A DNA stretch of 64,000 nucleotides, taken from assembly GCF_036227565.1 (NCBI RefSeq), contig NZ_CP109460.1:3224001-3288000 (forward strand), read 5' to 3'. The notes beneath the pieces were generated by a model that saw only the letters and a program-made list of their open reading frames with translations, searched no databases and was not told the DNA's origin. The position numbers and the translations under genes are program-made. Source of the stretch: Streptomyces sp. NBC_01454 (GTDB lineage: Bacteria; Actinomycetota; Actinomycetes; Streptomycetales; Streptomycetaceae). Below are positions 1-8,825 of the stretch, one piece after another; positions within the stretch are counted from its first letter, which is position 1, and each line of letters starts with the position of its first letter.

Positions 1-1202
1 ACGGCCGGTGTGCGGGCGGGCGGCCGCGGCCAGCGCCCGGTCGTCGAACGCCGCCCGGATCGGGGTGGCCGGGGCGCGGCCGCCCGCCCGGCCGCCGGTC
101 CGTCCGGCGCCGCCCGCGGCCGGGGCGGGACCACGGCCGGGCGGCGCCCCCGCGTCCAACGGGTCCTCGCTGGGCGGGTGTTCACCGGGCCGACCGCCGT
201 CGGACCCGTCGCGCAGGGCGGCATGGGCGTCGGCATCGGCGTCGGCATTGGCGTCGTGCGGGGCCGCCGACCCGCCGGGGCGCCGTCCCCCGGTCCCCCC
301 GCGCCCGCCGCGGCCTCGGCGGCGCGGCCGGCGCCCTGGCCGCGGCCGGACCCGCCCGCACCGCGCTCGGGGGCGCGGCCGGACCGCAGATAGCCGCGCA
401 GCAGCTGCTCCGTCTCGGCGAGGCCCAGCCGGCGCCGCGGATCGCGCTCCAGCAGGCCGTCCACAACGGCGCGTAACGGGCGGGCGGCCTCGGGGAGTTG
501 GATCTCCTCGTGCACGACGGCCCGCAGGACGGCACCCAGCGAGTCGCGGTGGAAGGGGGACGCGCCGCTGAGCGCGGCACACAGCAGCACCCCCAGCGAC
601 CAGAGGTCGGCCTCGGGCCCCGTGCCGCCGCCGGCCATCCGCTCCGGCGCGGTGTATTCGGGCGAGCCGACGAAGCCGCCCGCGTCGGTCAGTGTCGTGA
701 CGCCGGAGACCTGGGCGACGCCGAAGTCGGTGAGCACGACCCGGCCGGTGCCCGGCTCCATCAGGACGTTGGCGGGCTTGAGGTCGCGGTGCAGCACCCC
801 GCGGGTGTGCGCGGCCCGCAGCGCGCCCAGCAGCGCGAGGCCGATGCGGGCCGCCTCGCGGGGCGCGACCGGTCCCCCGCTCCGCAGCCGGCCGGCCAGC
901 GACGGCCCCTCGACCAGCTCCATCACGATCCACGGCCGGCCGTCCTGCTCGACGACGTCGTGCACCACGATCACATGGGGGTGCTGGATCCGGGCGACGG
1001 TCCGCGCCTCGCGCATCGCCCGCGCGCGCTGCACCCGCGCCCCGGGCTCGTCCGCGCCGAAGTGCAGTTCCTTCACGGCGACCCGGCGGCTCAACAGCTC
1101 GTCATGGGCGCGCCAGACGGTCCCCATCCCGCCACGGCCCAGCCGGACCTCCAGCCGGTAGCGGCCGCCGATCAGTCTGCCCTCGCCACCGACGATCCCC
1201 AT
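1..1202 (-). CDS. Serine/threonine protein kinase (C-terminus beyond left edge)
   Basis: PknB/Hanks-type kinase; the reading frame stays open to base 1, so it is 3'-truncated by the window. ATG at 1202 gives MGIVGGEGRLIGGRY, followed by the glycine loop LGRGGMGTVW, the ATP-binding lysine in VAVKEL, the catalytic loop HRDLKPANV, the Mg site DFG (LTDFGVAQ) and the activation segment GSPEYTAPERM. The kinase domain spans roughly residues 12-265. It is followed by a low-complexity Ala/Gly/Pro linker that includes a PMPTPMPTPMPP repeat. Such linkers usually precede a membrane helix and a sensor domain, but neither is reached here. It is divergent from the 1312 gene with about 110 bp between them. 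An in-frame alternative start was not seen closer to the glycine loop. Confidence 0.93.
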   Translation of the reverse strand, partial: MGIVGGEGRLIGGRYRLEVRLGRGGMGTVWRAHDELLSRRVAVKELHFGADEPGARVQRARAMREARTVARIQHPHVIVVHDVVEQDGRPWIVMELVEGPSLAGRLRSGGPVAPREAARIGLALLGALRAAHTRGVLHRDLKPANVLMEPGTGRVVLTDFGVAQVSGVTTLTDAGGFVGSPEYTAPERMAGGGTGPEADLWSLGVLLCAALSGASPFHRDSLGAVLRAVVHEEIQLPEAARPLRAVVDGLLERDPRRRLGLAETEQLLRGYLRSGRAPERGAGGSGRGQGAGRAAEAAAGAGGPGDGAPAGRRPRTTPMPTPMPTPMPPCATGPTAVGPVNTRPARTRWTRGRRPAVVPPRPRAAPDGPAAGRAAAPRPPRSGRRSTTGRWPRPPARTPA

Positions 1203-1311
1203 GGCCCCATCTTGCCGCACCGCCTCCCGGCCGGCAGGGGTCGCGCCGTACGGACCGGCCATGGCGCGCGCACCCTGCCGCCGGCCCGGCCCGCTGTGAT
1301 CCACTGCTCCC

Positions 1312-1782
1312 ATGGAGGCAGTTGTGGCAAGTGTGGTGGCCGTCGTCGGCACCCTGCTGGGTTCCGGCATCACCCATTTCTTCCAGAGCCGGGCGACCGA
1401 CCGCAGCGAGCGGTTCGCCCGCGCGGAGCGGCTGCGGCAGGAGCGGATCGACGCGTACTGCGCCTACGCGGGGGCGCTGCTGGACTACCGGCGGGTCCTC
1501 GTCCACCGCTGGTTCGTGGTGCACGAGGACGAGCGCTGCGGCGAGGACACCCCGGAGCTGCGCGAGGAGATCTACAAGAATCGCTATGCGGCCCAAGAGG
1601 CCATGTTCCGGGCGCAGATGGTGACCGACGACCCGGAGATACTCGACCGCAGCGAGCAGGTGATGTCGGCGGTGACCGAATTGCACTGGGCGCCGGACCT
1701 CGAGGCGCTCACCGCGCTGCGGGCCACCACCCGCCAGGGCATCCGGGAGTACGTCACCGCCTCCTCCCGTCATGTGCGCTGA
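1312..1782 (+). CDS. Small N-terminally anchored hypothetical protein
   Basis: 156 residues. The first ~20 residues (VVASVVAVVGTLLGSGI) form one membrane helix. A charged, mostly helical cytoplasmic part rich in Arg/Glu follows (RSERFARAERLRQERIDAY), compatible with a short coiled coil. No catalytic motif was seen. The family appears to be a conserved streptomycete hypothetical, often described only as a membrane or secreted protein. It starts at ATG 1312 after GCTCCC, with no strong Shine-Dalgarno. It lies head-to-head with the kinase gene, so the two may share a promoter region, but this does not establish a functional link. Confidence 0.75.
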   Translation: MEAVVASVVAVVGTLLGSGITHFFQSRATDRSERFARAERLRQERIDAYCAYAGALLDYRRVLVHRWFVVHEDERCGEDTPELREEIYKNRYAAQEAMFRAQMVTDDPEILDRSEQVMSAVTELHWAPDLEALTALRATTRQGIREYVTASSRHVR

Positions 1783-1878
1783 TCATGCGAAACGGGAACC
1801 ACCCGACACACGGGGTGGAACCTCCACCGGCTCTCCCGCCGTCCTTGACACAGTGAGGCTGTTGTACGGGAAGGGCCG

Positions 1879-2964
1879 GTGCGACGGCCGCGGGCGGCGG
1901 AGCGGGGGTCGGTCATGGTGATGCAGGACGGAGGAACGGTGGACGTCCGTCCGGGCCCCGACCCGGGCCGGGCCGCTCCGGAGCACCACGACGCCTATCT
2001 CCTCACCGGCCTGTGTCTGGCCCTCTACGCGGGCGCGCTGCTCGCCTGGACGGTCTGCGGCATCGCCCAAGGTGACGGCAGCGTCTGGGACTTCGTCGAG
2101 GGCCTGTTCAATCCCGGTGCCGCCGCCGCGCCCCAGCTGCTCGGTCCGTACGAATGGGCCTTCACCGCCGCGTTCCTGGTGATCGCCGGGCTGGCGCTGG
2201 CGCAGCGCCGGCTGGCCCGCTCCGCCGCGCTGCTGTCGGGCTTCCTGCTGCTCGCCGCCTCGCTGCGGGAGGGCGTGGGCCTGTGCCACGCCGCCTACCG
2301 CCACCAGTACAGCAACGACCCGCTGGGCAGCTGGGCGCTGGCCACCCGCGGCCTGGGGCTGGTGGTGGCGCTGGTCGTGCTGTGCGTGATGTTCCCGGCG
2401 AGCGAGCGCTGGCGCGGTGCCCGCCAGGGCGGCCGGCGCGCGCCGGCCCCGGAGGCCGGCCGGCACCGCTCCTCGGTGATCTGCGGGGTGCTGTTCCTGC
2501 TGATGGGGCTGGCCCGGCTCGGCTGGGTGGTGGCCGACCTGACGGCCACCGAGGCGGACGCGCTGCGCTATCTGCACGGCGCGGTCGACGGCTCGGTGCT
2601 GGGCACCCTCGACCTGTCGGCGCCCACCGAGTTCGCCACCCTGGGGTCGGTGCTCGTCCTGCTGGTCCTGGGCGTACTGGCGGTCCGCGGCCGGCACGAA
2701 GTCCGCGGCGCGCTCCTGGTCTTCGCCGCGATGGAGCTGTATCTGACCGTACGCACCGTGGTGTGGCTGACCGTGACGGACTTCTTCCACCGGTCCGTCG
2801 AGACGACCACGGGCGCCCTGTCCATGGCGACGACGGCATACGGCCTGGCCGCCATGACCTCGGTCGTCGTCCTGGCCACCGGGCGCGGGTTCGGACCGTA
2901 CGGCGGGCTGCGGACGGAGGGCCTGCGGGCGGCGGCGGTGGGACGGAACGGCGGCGGGCTCTAG
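1879..2964 (+). CDS. Multi-pass membrane protein of unknown function
   Basis: 361 residues from GTG 1879, which has GGAAGG 5 nt upstream. In-frame starts at 1915 (ATG) and 1939 (GTG after GGAGGAA) are equally possible and would only trim a non-hydrophobic leader. About eight hydrophobic segments are visible (for example LCLALYAGALLAWTVCGI, LLSGFLLLAASL, VICGVLFLLMGLARLGWVV and VLVLLVLGVLAV). Charged loops are short. There is no transporter signature, kinase motif or enzyme motif. The open frame on the opposite strand is a codon-bias shadow. Function unknown. Confidence 0.7.
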   Translation: MRRPRAAERGSVMVMQDGGTVDVRPGPDPGRAAPEHHDAYLLTGLCLALYAGALLAWTVCGIAQGDGSVWDFVEGLFNPGAAAAPQLLGPYEWAFTAAFLVIAGLALAQRRLARSAALLSGFLLLAASLREGVGLCHAAYRHQYSNDPLGSWALATRGLGLVVALVVLCVMFPASERWRGARQGGRRAPAPEAGRHRSSVICGVLFLLMGLARLGWVVADLTATEADALRYLHGAVDGSVLGTLDLSAPTEFATLGSVLVLLVLGVLAVRGRHEVRGALLVFAAMELYLTVRTVVWLTVTDFFHRSVETTTGALSMATTAYGLAAMTSVVVLATGRGFGPYGGLRTEGLRAAAVGRNGGGL

Positions 2965-3156
2965 GAGCACCCGCCGGGCCGCTTCCCAACTGGCCGCCCG
3001 CGCCTGCTCCTTCATGTCCTCCACGGCCTCTTTTCGCTGCTCACAGCCGTGTTAGCCGGACGTTAGCGGAGCGGCAGCCCTGCGATAGCCGCCCCGGGCA
3101 GAGTGGGTGACGTACCGAGGAAACCACGACACCGACTGCCTCCCGGGGGACCCGAA

Positions 3157-3900
3157 ATGCGCTCCAACACCACTGCCCGCACCGCTCGTCGCCGCACCCT
3201 GCGCGTGGCCGCCGCGGCCCTCACCGCAGCCGCCGCCCTCAGCCTGACCGCCTGCTCCGGCTCGGACGCCGCCGGCTCGAAGCCCGCCGGCCAGTCGGGC
3301 GCGGGCGCGGCCGCCGCGACGTCCGGCGGCGCGGGCAACTCCGACGCGGCGCCGGGCTCCGACGCCCAGGCGACGCCCGGTGCCAAGGCCGACGCCAAGA
3401 CGGGCGCCAAGACGGGCGCCGCGGGCAAGCAGTCGGGGAGCGCGTCGGCCGCCAACGGTGGCGGGGCGGGCTCGGGCGGGGAGCGCTGCCACACCTCCGG
3501 CCTGAAGGCGGCGTTCGCCACGGGCGGCGACGCCGCACCGGACCCGAACGCGGGCGGCTCGACGACCACCAGCATCGTGCTGACCAACAAGGGCAGCCGC
3601 GCCTGCAAGATCGGCGGCTTCCCGGGGGTGGACCTCAAGTCCGAGAACGGCGGCGAGCGCTGGTCGCTGACCCGCTCGTCGGCCAAGCACGGCTCGATCA
3701 CCCTGCAGCCCGGGGACAGCACCGACTTCACGCTCAACGTCGCCCTGACCAAGGAAGACAAGGGCTTCTATCAGCCCGCCTTCGCGGACGTCACCCCGCC
3801 CAACGAGACCACGTCGCTCACCATCGCGTGGCCCTGGGGCACCCTCGTCGACCAGCGCAGCGCCACCCACCCGGCCACCTTCGTCAACCCCATCGGCTGA
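3157..3900 (+). CDS. DUF4232-type secreted lipoprotein
   Basis: 247 residues. ATG 3157 gives an Arg-rich n-region (TARTARRRTLR), a hydrophobic core and a lipobox ending at Cys33 (LSLTAC), so it is predicted to be exported and lipid-anchored. A ~90-residue low-complexity Ala/Gly/Lys spacer containing KADAKTGAKTGAAGK links the anchor to a ~130-residue C-terminal beta-rich domain. That domain carries two cysteines, RCHTSGL and RACKIGGFPG, and matches the DUF4232 pattern common in actinobacterial cell-wall lipoproteins. The role is unknown. An in-frame GTG at 3103 would add 18 residues ahead of the signal and destroy its shape. Confidence 0.85.
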   Translation: MRSNTTARTARRRTLRVAAAALTAAAALSLTACSGSDAAGSKPAGQSGAGAAAATSGGAGNSDAAPGSDAQATPGAKADAKTGAKTGAAGKQSGSASAANGGGAGSGGERCHTSGLKAAFATGGDAAPDPNAGGSTTTSIVLTNKGSRACKIGGFPGVDLKSENGGERWSLTRSSAKHGSITLQPGDSTDFTLNVALTKEDKGFYQPAFADVTPPNETTSLTIAWPWGTLVDQRSATHPATFVNPIG

Positions 3901-3982
3901 CACCTCGGTACCGCCCTGCACGAGCCAGAACCCTCCGGGCCCGACCAGCTCGGAACGCGAAAGACGAACCAAGGAGAAAACC

Positions 3983-4231
3983 ATGAAGTCGTGGCGTACT
4001 CGTATCGGAGTCGGTCTCGCAGTCGGTGCCGCCGCGGTCGCCATCCCGCTGTCCGCCACCAGCGCCTTCGCCGCCCCGCCGCCCGGCGACGGCTGGATTC
4101 CCGTGGGCGCCGAGAAGTACCCTTCCAAGGCGGCGTGCGAAGCGGCGGAACTCCCCAACGCCCAGGCGAACGGCTACCACGAGGTCTGGTGCGACGACAG
4201 CAAGGAGATCATGCCGATCTTCAACCGCTGA
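3983..4231 (+). CDS. Small secreted protein, 82 aa
   Basis: AAGGAG sits 8 nt before ATG 3983. Residues 1-30 form a textbook signal peptide (MKSWRTRIGVGLAVGAAAVA) with a predicted AFA|AP cleavage site. The mature peptide is only ~52 residues and has two cysteines (AACEAAEL and VWCDDS), likely one disulfide. It resembles streptomycete small exported proteins of unknown function. It lies 82 bp downstream of the DUF4232 lipoprotein and is followed at once by a strong terminator, so it may be co-transcribed with that gene. Confidence 0.8.
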   Translation: MKSWRTRIGVGLAVGAAAVAIPLSATSAFAAPPPGDGWIPVGAEKYPSKAACEAAELPNAQANGYHEVWCDDSKEIMPIFNR

Positions 4232-4243
4232 CCCGTCTCGAAG

Positions 4244-4284
4244 GTCCGCCGCCCCGGGGTGTCGCTCGGGGGCGGCGGACTTTT
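4244..4284. terminator. Hairpin terminator between convergent genes
   Basis: GTCCGCCGCCCC (4244-4255) pairs with GGGGCGGCGGAC (4269-4280) and is followed by TTTT. It lies between the small secreted gene (+) and the XRE regulator (-) and could stop transcription from the left. Confidence 0.8.
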
Positions 4285-4321
4285 CGCGTTGCGGGGCTGC
4301 GCCTCGGCCGCGCCGCCGCGC

Positions 4322-5572
4322 TCAGTCGTGGGCGCTGAGCGCCTCCACGAGCTGACGCCCCTCCCGGGCTCCCTTGCGCAGCAACACCGATGCCGTGGTG
4401 TGCAGCTCGTTCCACGCGTGGGGGCGCCCGATCTCGGATGCGTCGGGGACGCTCGCGAGGGCGGCCGTCAGGGCCTGTTCGGCTTCGCCCGCTGCCGCGT
4501 GGGCATGAGCCAGGCAGGCCCGGTACCACGCGCGGTCCCTGCGGTAGGAGACCGGCACCGCGCTGAGGCCGGACGCCAGGTGGCGGGTGGCGCCCTCCCA
4601 GTCGCCGAGGTGCATGGCGGCCATGCCGCGCTGAAGCGTGAACCACGTCTCGTCGTAGAAATACATCCACACGGGTTCGTCCTCGGGGCGTTGCGCGGCG
4701 CGGCTGATGAGGTGCTGGGCCTCGTCCAGCAGGCGTCGCGCCGCGTCGGAAGCACGGTTGAGCGCATGACCACGCGCTTCCATCTGGGCAGCCATCCCCT
4801 GTACGCCCAGCGACGTTCCCGGCGCCGACCACCGAGCCGCCTGCGCGAGCCGTACGCAACGCTGCCCCCGGCCGCCGGACCAGGCCATATGTGCCTTCAT
4901 GCTGAGCGTCGTGGCGGCCATGTCAGCGTCTCCGGCCTCCAGGGCCCACTCGTGGGAGCGGTCGTACCACGCCAGTGCGGCGGCCGTTTTCCCCTGGTCC
5001 TGGGCCATCCACGCGAGGAACTGGGCGTGCTCGGCGGCGAGTCGGACGACCCGCTCCGCCAAGGGGCCGCGTGCGCCCGCATGGAGATTCACGACCGTGC
5101 GCAGTTGCTGACCCATCACCTCGACGAGGGGACGGGAGCCGATGTAATCCTCCGCGCTCCTGTGCTCGGCCAGAAGCCGGTCGAGCCAGTCCAGCGTCGC
5201 GCCGTCGACACGATGCGCACCGTCCACGGCACTGGTGACGCGTACCAGCAGGTCCTCGTCGGGTGCGAGGCCGGAGAACGCCAGGCCGGGCACCGGCAGC
5301 TCCTGGGCTCCCGCCGGGGCCGGTGCGAGACGCCCACGCGGGATACCGAGGCCCTCGATGATGCGCTGGCGCACCTCCATGGACGTGACACGACGTCTGC
5401 CGCGCTCGATCTCCGACACATCGGGTTGGGCCAGCCCCACCCGCCCACCCAGCTTCATCTGGCTGACTCCGGCGAGCTGTCGATACGTCCGGAAGAGGGC
5501 GCCCCAGTCCTCGTCGGCGACAGCTGCCAGGAGCCGGGGGTGGGACCACAGGCCCGTATCGCATTCGCCCAT
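4322..5572 (-). CDS. XRE-type HTH regulator with TPR-like C-terminal region
   Basis: 416 residues. An HTH_3 domain lies at about residues 26-75 (YRQLAGVSQMKLGGRVGLAQ then DVSEIERGRRRV). A long alpha-helical region with repeated Trp/Ala helices follows (about 150-400), typical of the tetratricopeptide-like sensor part of streptomycete orphan regulators. DNA binding and peptide or small-molecule sensing are inferred from the family. It is divergent from a 102-residue partner gene. A 7-3-7 palindrome (TATAGGG-CCG-CCCTATA) starts 9 bp upstream of its ATG and probably mediates autoregulation. Confidence 0.85.
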   Translation of the reverse strand: MGECDTGLWSHPRLLAAVADEDWGALFRTYRQLAGVSQMKLGGRVGLAQPDVSEIERGRRRVTSMEVRQRIIEGLGIPRGRLAPAPAGAQELPVPGLAFSGLAPDEDLLVRVTSAVDGAHRVDGATLDWLDRLLAEHRSAEDYIGSRPLVEVMGQQLRTVVNLHAGARGPLAERVVRLAAEHAQFLAWMAQDQGKTAAALAWYDRSHEWALEAGDADMAATTLSMKAHMAWSGGRGQRCVRLAQAARWSAPGTSLGVQGMAAQMEARGHALNRASDAARRLLDEAQHLISRAAQRPEDEPVWMYFYDETWFTLQRGMAAMHLGDWEGATRHLASGLSAVPVSYRRDRAWYRACLAHAHAAAGEAEQALTAALASVPDASEIGRPHAWNELHTTASVLLRKGAREGRQLVEALSAHD

Positions 5573-5580
5573 GTCGCCAA

Positions 5581-5597
5581 TATAGGGCCGCCCTATA
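5581..5597. promoter_or_regulatory. Palindromic operator candidate
   Basis: TATAGGG CCG CCCTATA is a perfect inverted repeat directly upstream of the XRE regulator start (5572). A related half-site, CTATGGGCGG, occurs about 15 bp further toward the divergent gene. The position overlaps the expected promoter. Confidence 0.5.
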
Positions 5598-5705
5598 GGC
5601 AGTTGAGATCGCTATGGGCGGTATTGGGCGCGAGGGTCAGGAGTGACAGCCGCTCCCGGGCCGACGGCCCGCGGGCCGGACCCGCCTGACGAAGAACAGG
5701 TCGAC

Positions 5706-6014
5706 ATGACGCACGACATTCCCCCCACCCCCCGCCTCCTCCCCTGGACGGCCCCCGGTGGCAAACCCTGCTATCTGCTCAGCGATCGTGACGGCGGGCC
5801 CGTTGCGGAGCGGGCCGATCAGGTCGAGGGACTGCAACTCGACATGGGCGACGAGCTGCTGGGGCACGCGGAGGTGCTGCTCGGCGATCCGCGGGCGGGC
5901 GCGCGGGAGGTGCGGTATCTGGCGGCGCAGCTCACCACCGCGCTCGGGGACGCGTTACGGGTCGCCCGCAGCCGGGGTGCGCGCCTGGGCGCGAAAGATG
6001 CCCCCTCTGCGTGA
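5706..6014 (+). CDS. Small hypothetical partner of the XRE regulator
   Basis: 102 residues from ATG 5706. GTG 5643, preceded by a weak GGTCAGGA, is in frame and would add 21 Pro-rich residues. The protein has a conserved opening, LLPWTAPGGKPCYLL, then an acidic helical body (DMGDELLGHAEVLLGD, REVRYLAAQLTTALGDALR). There is no HTH, membrane helix or known catalytic motif. Small proteins divergent from, or adjacent to, XRE regulators are a recurrent arrangement in Streptomyces, and an accessory or antagonist role is possible but unproven. Confidence 0.65.
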   Translation: MTHDIPPTPRLLPWTAPGGKPCYLLSDRDGGPVAERADQVEGLQLDMGDELLGHAEVLLGDPRAGAREVRYLAAQLTTALGDALRVARSRGARLGAKDAPSA

Positions 6015-6346
6015 CACCGCCGCAAACGCCCTGGTTGTGCGGGGGAGATCCCCCTCCGAACCGCCCCCGCACAGCCAACGACGGCCGTCGCGTGTGGGGG
6101 TCGCGGCGGCCGCCGATGTGAACTGCAACGCGTCCTGGGCTTGTGGCCTCTTCAGTGGTGCAGCATAAGGACCACTCTGCCAACGGGGCCCTCCCCGGGG
6201 CATCCTCCCGAGGTCGCGGGCTGACCCCCGCCGCTCGGCGGGGGTACGGGGCCGCCGCAGGGCGGACCCGGGTGGCAGGGACGGAGTCGCGCAGCGCCGG
6301 GCGGTTCCGCGGGCTCGGGCGGGTGCGGAGGAGAAAGGGGCGGCCG
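6015..6346. other. Intergenic region upstream of two-component pair
   Basis: 332 bp without a convincing gene. It contains a short GC hairpin (CCCCGCCG/CGGCGGGG near 6223-6242) and ends with GGAGGAGAAAGGGG, which supplies the ribosome-binding site for the response regulator. Confidence 0.5.
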
Positions 6347-7009
6347 GTGATCCGTGTCGCTGTGGTGGACGACGAGCGGCTGGTCAGATCCGGACTGCGG
6401 ATGATCCTGGGGACCGCCCCGGACATCGAGATGGTCGCGGACTGCAGTGGCGCGCAAGCCGTGGAGACCGTGCTGGGATGCGCGGCCGAGGTCGTGCTGC
6501 TCGACATCCGGATGCCGGACGTGGACGGGCTGACCGTGCTGCGCCGGCTGCGCGCCGCCCCCGAACCGCCCGCCGTGGCGATGCTGACCACCTTCGACGC
6601 CCAGGAGTACCTGAGCGCGGCGCTGCGCGAGGGCGCGGCCGGGTTTCTGCTCAAGGACTCCGACCCCGAGCAACTCGTCCGCGCCGTACGGACGCTGGCG
6701 GACGGCGGCAGCGTGCTGGATCCGGGCGTGACGCGGGCGGTGATCGGCGGCTATCTGACCGCCGAGGACCAGAACGCGGCGGCCCGGGCGGTGCGCGGGC
6801 TGACGCCGCGCGAGTCGGAGGTGCTCGCCCTGCTCGGCGAGGGGCTGGGCAACGCCCAGATAGCGGACCGGATGGGGCTGGCCCCCAGTACGGTCAAGGA
6901 CCATGTACGCGCCCTGCTGGGCAAATTGGGCGGCATCAACCGCGTCCAGGCGGCCATCGTCGCCGACCGCGCGGGCCTGGTGACCGGCGATCCGCGGGGG
7001 GCGTGGTGA
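6347..7009 (+). CDS. NarL/FixJ-family response regulator
   Basis: 220 residues from GTG 6347, 9 nt after a GGAGGAG-type site. The receiver domain (1-120) has acidic residues VVDDE near the start, the phosphoacceptor Asp in VVLLDIRMPDVDGL and the conserved Lys in FLLKDSDPEQL. The LuxR-type HTH (about 155-215) has LTPRESEVLALLGEGLGNAQ and the recognition region APSTVKDHVRALL. It is the DNA-binding output of the histidine kinase encoded next, with which it overlaps by four bases (GTGA), so translation is coupled. The regulon is not apparent; the pair resembles DesR/DesK-type systems. In-frame codons before 6347 are not homologous to receivers. Confidence 0.92.
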   Translation: MIRVAVVDDERLVRSGLRMILGTAPDIEMVADCSGAQAVETVLGCAAEVVLLDIRMPDVDGLTVLRRLRAAPEPPAVAMLTTFDAQEYLSAALREGAAGFLLKDSDPEQLVRAVRTLADGGSVLDPGVTRAVIGGYLTAEDQNAAARAVRGLTPRESEVLALLGEGLGNAQIADRMGLAPSTVKDHVRALLGKLGGINRVQAAIVADRAGLVTGDPRGAW

Positions 7010-8283
7010 GCGCCGGCGGCGGGCGGACGCGCCGCCGGGGGCCCGCCGGGGCAGCGGCGGCCGCGTGGCGGGCGGCGGCACACGGGGCGCCGGGCCGACG
7101 GCTGCGCAGGGTCGCGCCGGTGATGATCCCGGTGCTGCTCGCGGTCGCCGACGCGATGCTGGTCAACGGCGTCGGACCGGGCCTGGAGCTGGGCGTCTCG
7201 ATCGCCGCCGCGGTGGTGCTGCTGGTGCGCCGGCGTTTCCCCCTGCTGGTCTTCCTGTTCACCCTCCCCGGCCTCTACATCGGCTACATCTGGTTCGCGC
7301 CGATGATCGGGCTCTACACCCTGGCCGCCCGCCGGCCCGGCCGGGCGCGGCTGGGCATCTGTGCGGTGCTGCTGATCGCCGCGCACTTCTTCCCGTATCC
7401 GATCTCCGACTTCGAACTCACCGACTACCGCGAGAACACCCTGGTGCTGATCGACGCCACCGTCACCTCGGCCGCCCCGATCGCCCTGGGCCTGCTGATG
7501 CGCACCCGGCGGGAACTCGCCTCCCGCGTCGAGGACCTGACCCGCAGCCTGCGCCGCGAGGACCGGCTGCTCGCCGACCGGGTCAAGACCACCGAACGCG
7601 CCCGGCTCGCCCGGGAGATGCACGATGTGGTGGCCCACCAGGTCAGCCTGATCAGCCTGCAGGCGGGGGCGGTGCAGGTCAGCACGGAGGACCCGGCGGC
7701 GCGCGCCGGGGCCCGGACGATCCGGGAGCTGTCCGTGCGGACGCTGGAGGAACTGCGGCACATGGTGGGCGTGCTGCGGGCGGACGGCGGCGGTGCCGGC
7801 GAGGCGCAGGACCTCGCGCCGCAGCCCGATCTGGCGGAGCTGCCGCGGCTGATCGAGATGAGCGCGCTGGACGTGACGTACGAGGGCGGCGTGGTGGCCG
7901 GTGCGAAGGGCGCGAAAACCGTCGAACGGGCGGCCTTCCGTACGGTCCAGGAGGCGCTCACCAACATCCGCAAGCACGCACCAGGGGCGCGGGTCCGGAT
8001 ACGCGTGGATCCGCTGGCCGCGGTGCGGGCGGACGGCACGGGCGGGTCCGGGCGGGCCGGGGAGAGCCGTGCGGGGCACGGGCTGCGGGTGGAGATCCGC
8101 AACGGTCCGCCGGACGCGACGGCGGCCGCCCTCGGGCTGCCCGGCGGCGGACACGGGCTGGTCGGGCTCCGCGAGCGCGCCCAGAGCCTCGGCGGAACGC
8201 TGGAGGCACGGCGGACTTCCGACGGCGGCTTCGTCGTGCGGGCGGAGTTGCCGTACGGGCGGGTGGGTACGGAGGCGGGGTGA
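7006..8283 (+). CDS. Sensor histidine kinase (HisKA_3 type)
   Basis: 425 residues from GTG 7006, which overlaps the regulator stop. The N-terminal membrane sensor has about four to five helices (residues ~35-170, for example VMIPVLLAVADAMLVNGVG and LGICAVLLIAAHFF). A dimerisation/phosphotransfer helix follows, with the phosphorylated His in LAREMHDVVAHQVSL (~residue 206). The C-terminal HATPase has an N-box region around QEALTNIRKHAPGA and a G-box GGGHGLVGLRERAQSLGG. The short periplasmic loops suggest sensing within or at the membrane rather than of a bulky ligand. It forms an operon with the preceding NarL-type regulator. Confidence 0.92.
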   Translation: MSAGGGRTRRRGPAGAAAAAWRAAAHGAPGRRLRRVAPVMIPVLLAVADAMLVNGVGPGLELGVSIAAAVVLLVRRRFPLLVFLFTLPGLYIGYIWFAPMIGLYTLAARRPGRARLGICAVLLIAAHFFPYPISDFELTDYRENTLVLIDATVTSAAPIALGLLMRTRRELASRVEDLTRSLRREDRLLADRVKTTERARLAREMHDVVAHQVSLISLQAGAVQVSTEDPAARAGARTIRELSVRTLEELRHMVGVLRADGGGAGEAQDLAPQPDLAELPRLIEMSALDVTYEGGVVAGAKGAKTVERAAFRTVQEALTNIRKHAPGARVRIRVDPLAAVRADGTGGSGRAGESRAGHGLRVEIRNGPPDATAAALGLPGGGHGLVGLRERAQSLGGTLEARRTSDGGFVVRAELPYGRVGTEAG

Positions 8284-8450
8284 GTGCCGGGCCGGGGGCG
8301 TGCGGGGGCCCGGCCGCGGTGGGCGGAGGCGGCCTCGTCGTGCGGGCGGAGGGGAGCGCGGCCGGCCCCGTCCGCGTCGGGCGGAGGGCCGCGTCGGGTG
8401 GAAGCCCGCTTCGAGTGGAGGCCCGCGTCAGTGAGCGGGCGAGCGGGGCG

Positions 8451-8825
8451 TCAGGCGGAGAGCGGTGCGGCGGCCTCGTCGACGGCGGTGCGCAGGTCCG
8501 GGTAGACCTCGAAGAGCCGGCGGACGCCGAGTGCGGCCAGCACCCGGTTGACGTGCGAGCCGTCCACGGCGCCCTGCGCCGGGAGGATCAGCCGCAGCCG
8601 CCCCTGACAGGAACGCATCAGCCGGCGGGCGGCGATCAGCACGCCGACGCCGCTGGAATCGCAGAACCTCACCTCGGAGAGGTCGAGCACGAGGGAGCGC
8701 CGGCCGTCGGCCACCGCGTCGTGCACATGCTGGCGCACCGCAGGCGACGTGACCAGGTCCATCTCGCCGGAGACCTGCAGTACGGCCCATGGGCCTTGTT
8801 CGTCTTCTGCCACCTTCAACGACAC
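8451..8825 (-). CDS. STAS-domain anti-anti-sigma factor
   Basis: 124 residues from GTG 8825, with GAAAGG about 9-10 nt upstream; longer in-frame starts exist but precede the domain. The STAS fold is visible: LQVSGEMDLVTSPAVRQH, then the phosphorylatable serine loop LSEVRFCDSSGVGVLIAARR. By family knowledge it binds an anti-sigma kinase when unphosphorylated. It is transcribed convergently with the histidine kinase and divergently from the ECF sigma operon at 9304. From memory, the same neighbourhood (STAS next to sigma/anti-sigma) exists around SCO4410-SCO4408. Confidence 0.88.
   Translation of the reverse strand: MSLKVAEDEQGPWAVLQVSGEMDLVTSPAVRQHVHDAVADGRRSLVLDLSEVRFCDSSGVGVLIAARRLMRSCQGRLRLILPAQGAVDGSHVNRVLAALGVRRLFEVYPDLRTAVDEAAAPLSA

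Noticed and set aside
1..580. Arg/Pro/Ala-rich open frames on both strands at the left edge
   Set aside because: They overlap the linker of the protein kinase, whose own frame is open to the edge and has all kinase motifs.
1845..1850. TTGACA as a -35 for the 1879 gene
   Set aside because: No -10-like hexamer occurs at 15-19 bp.
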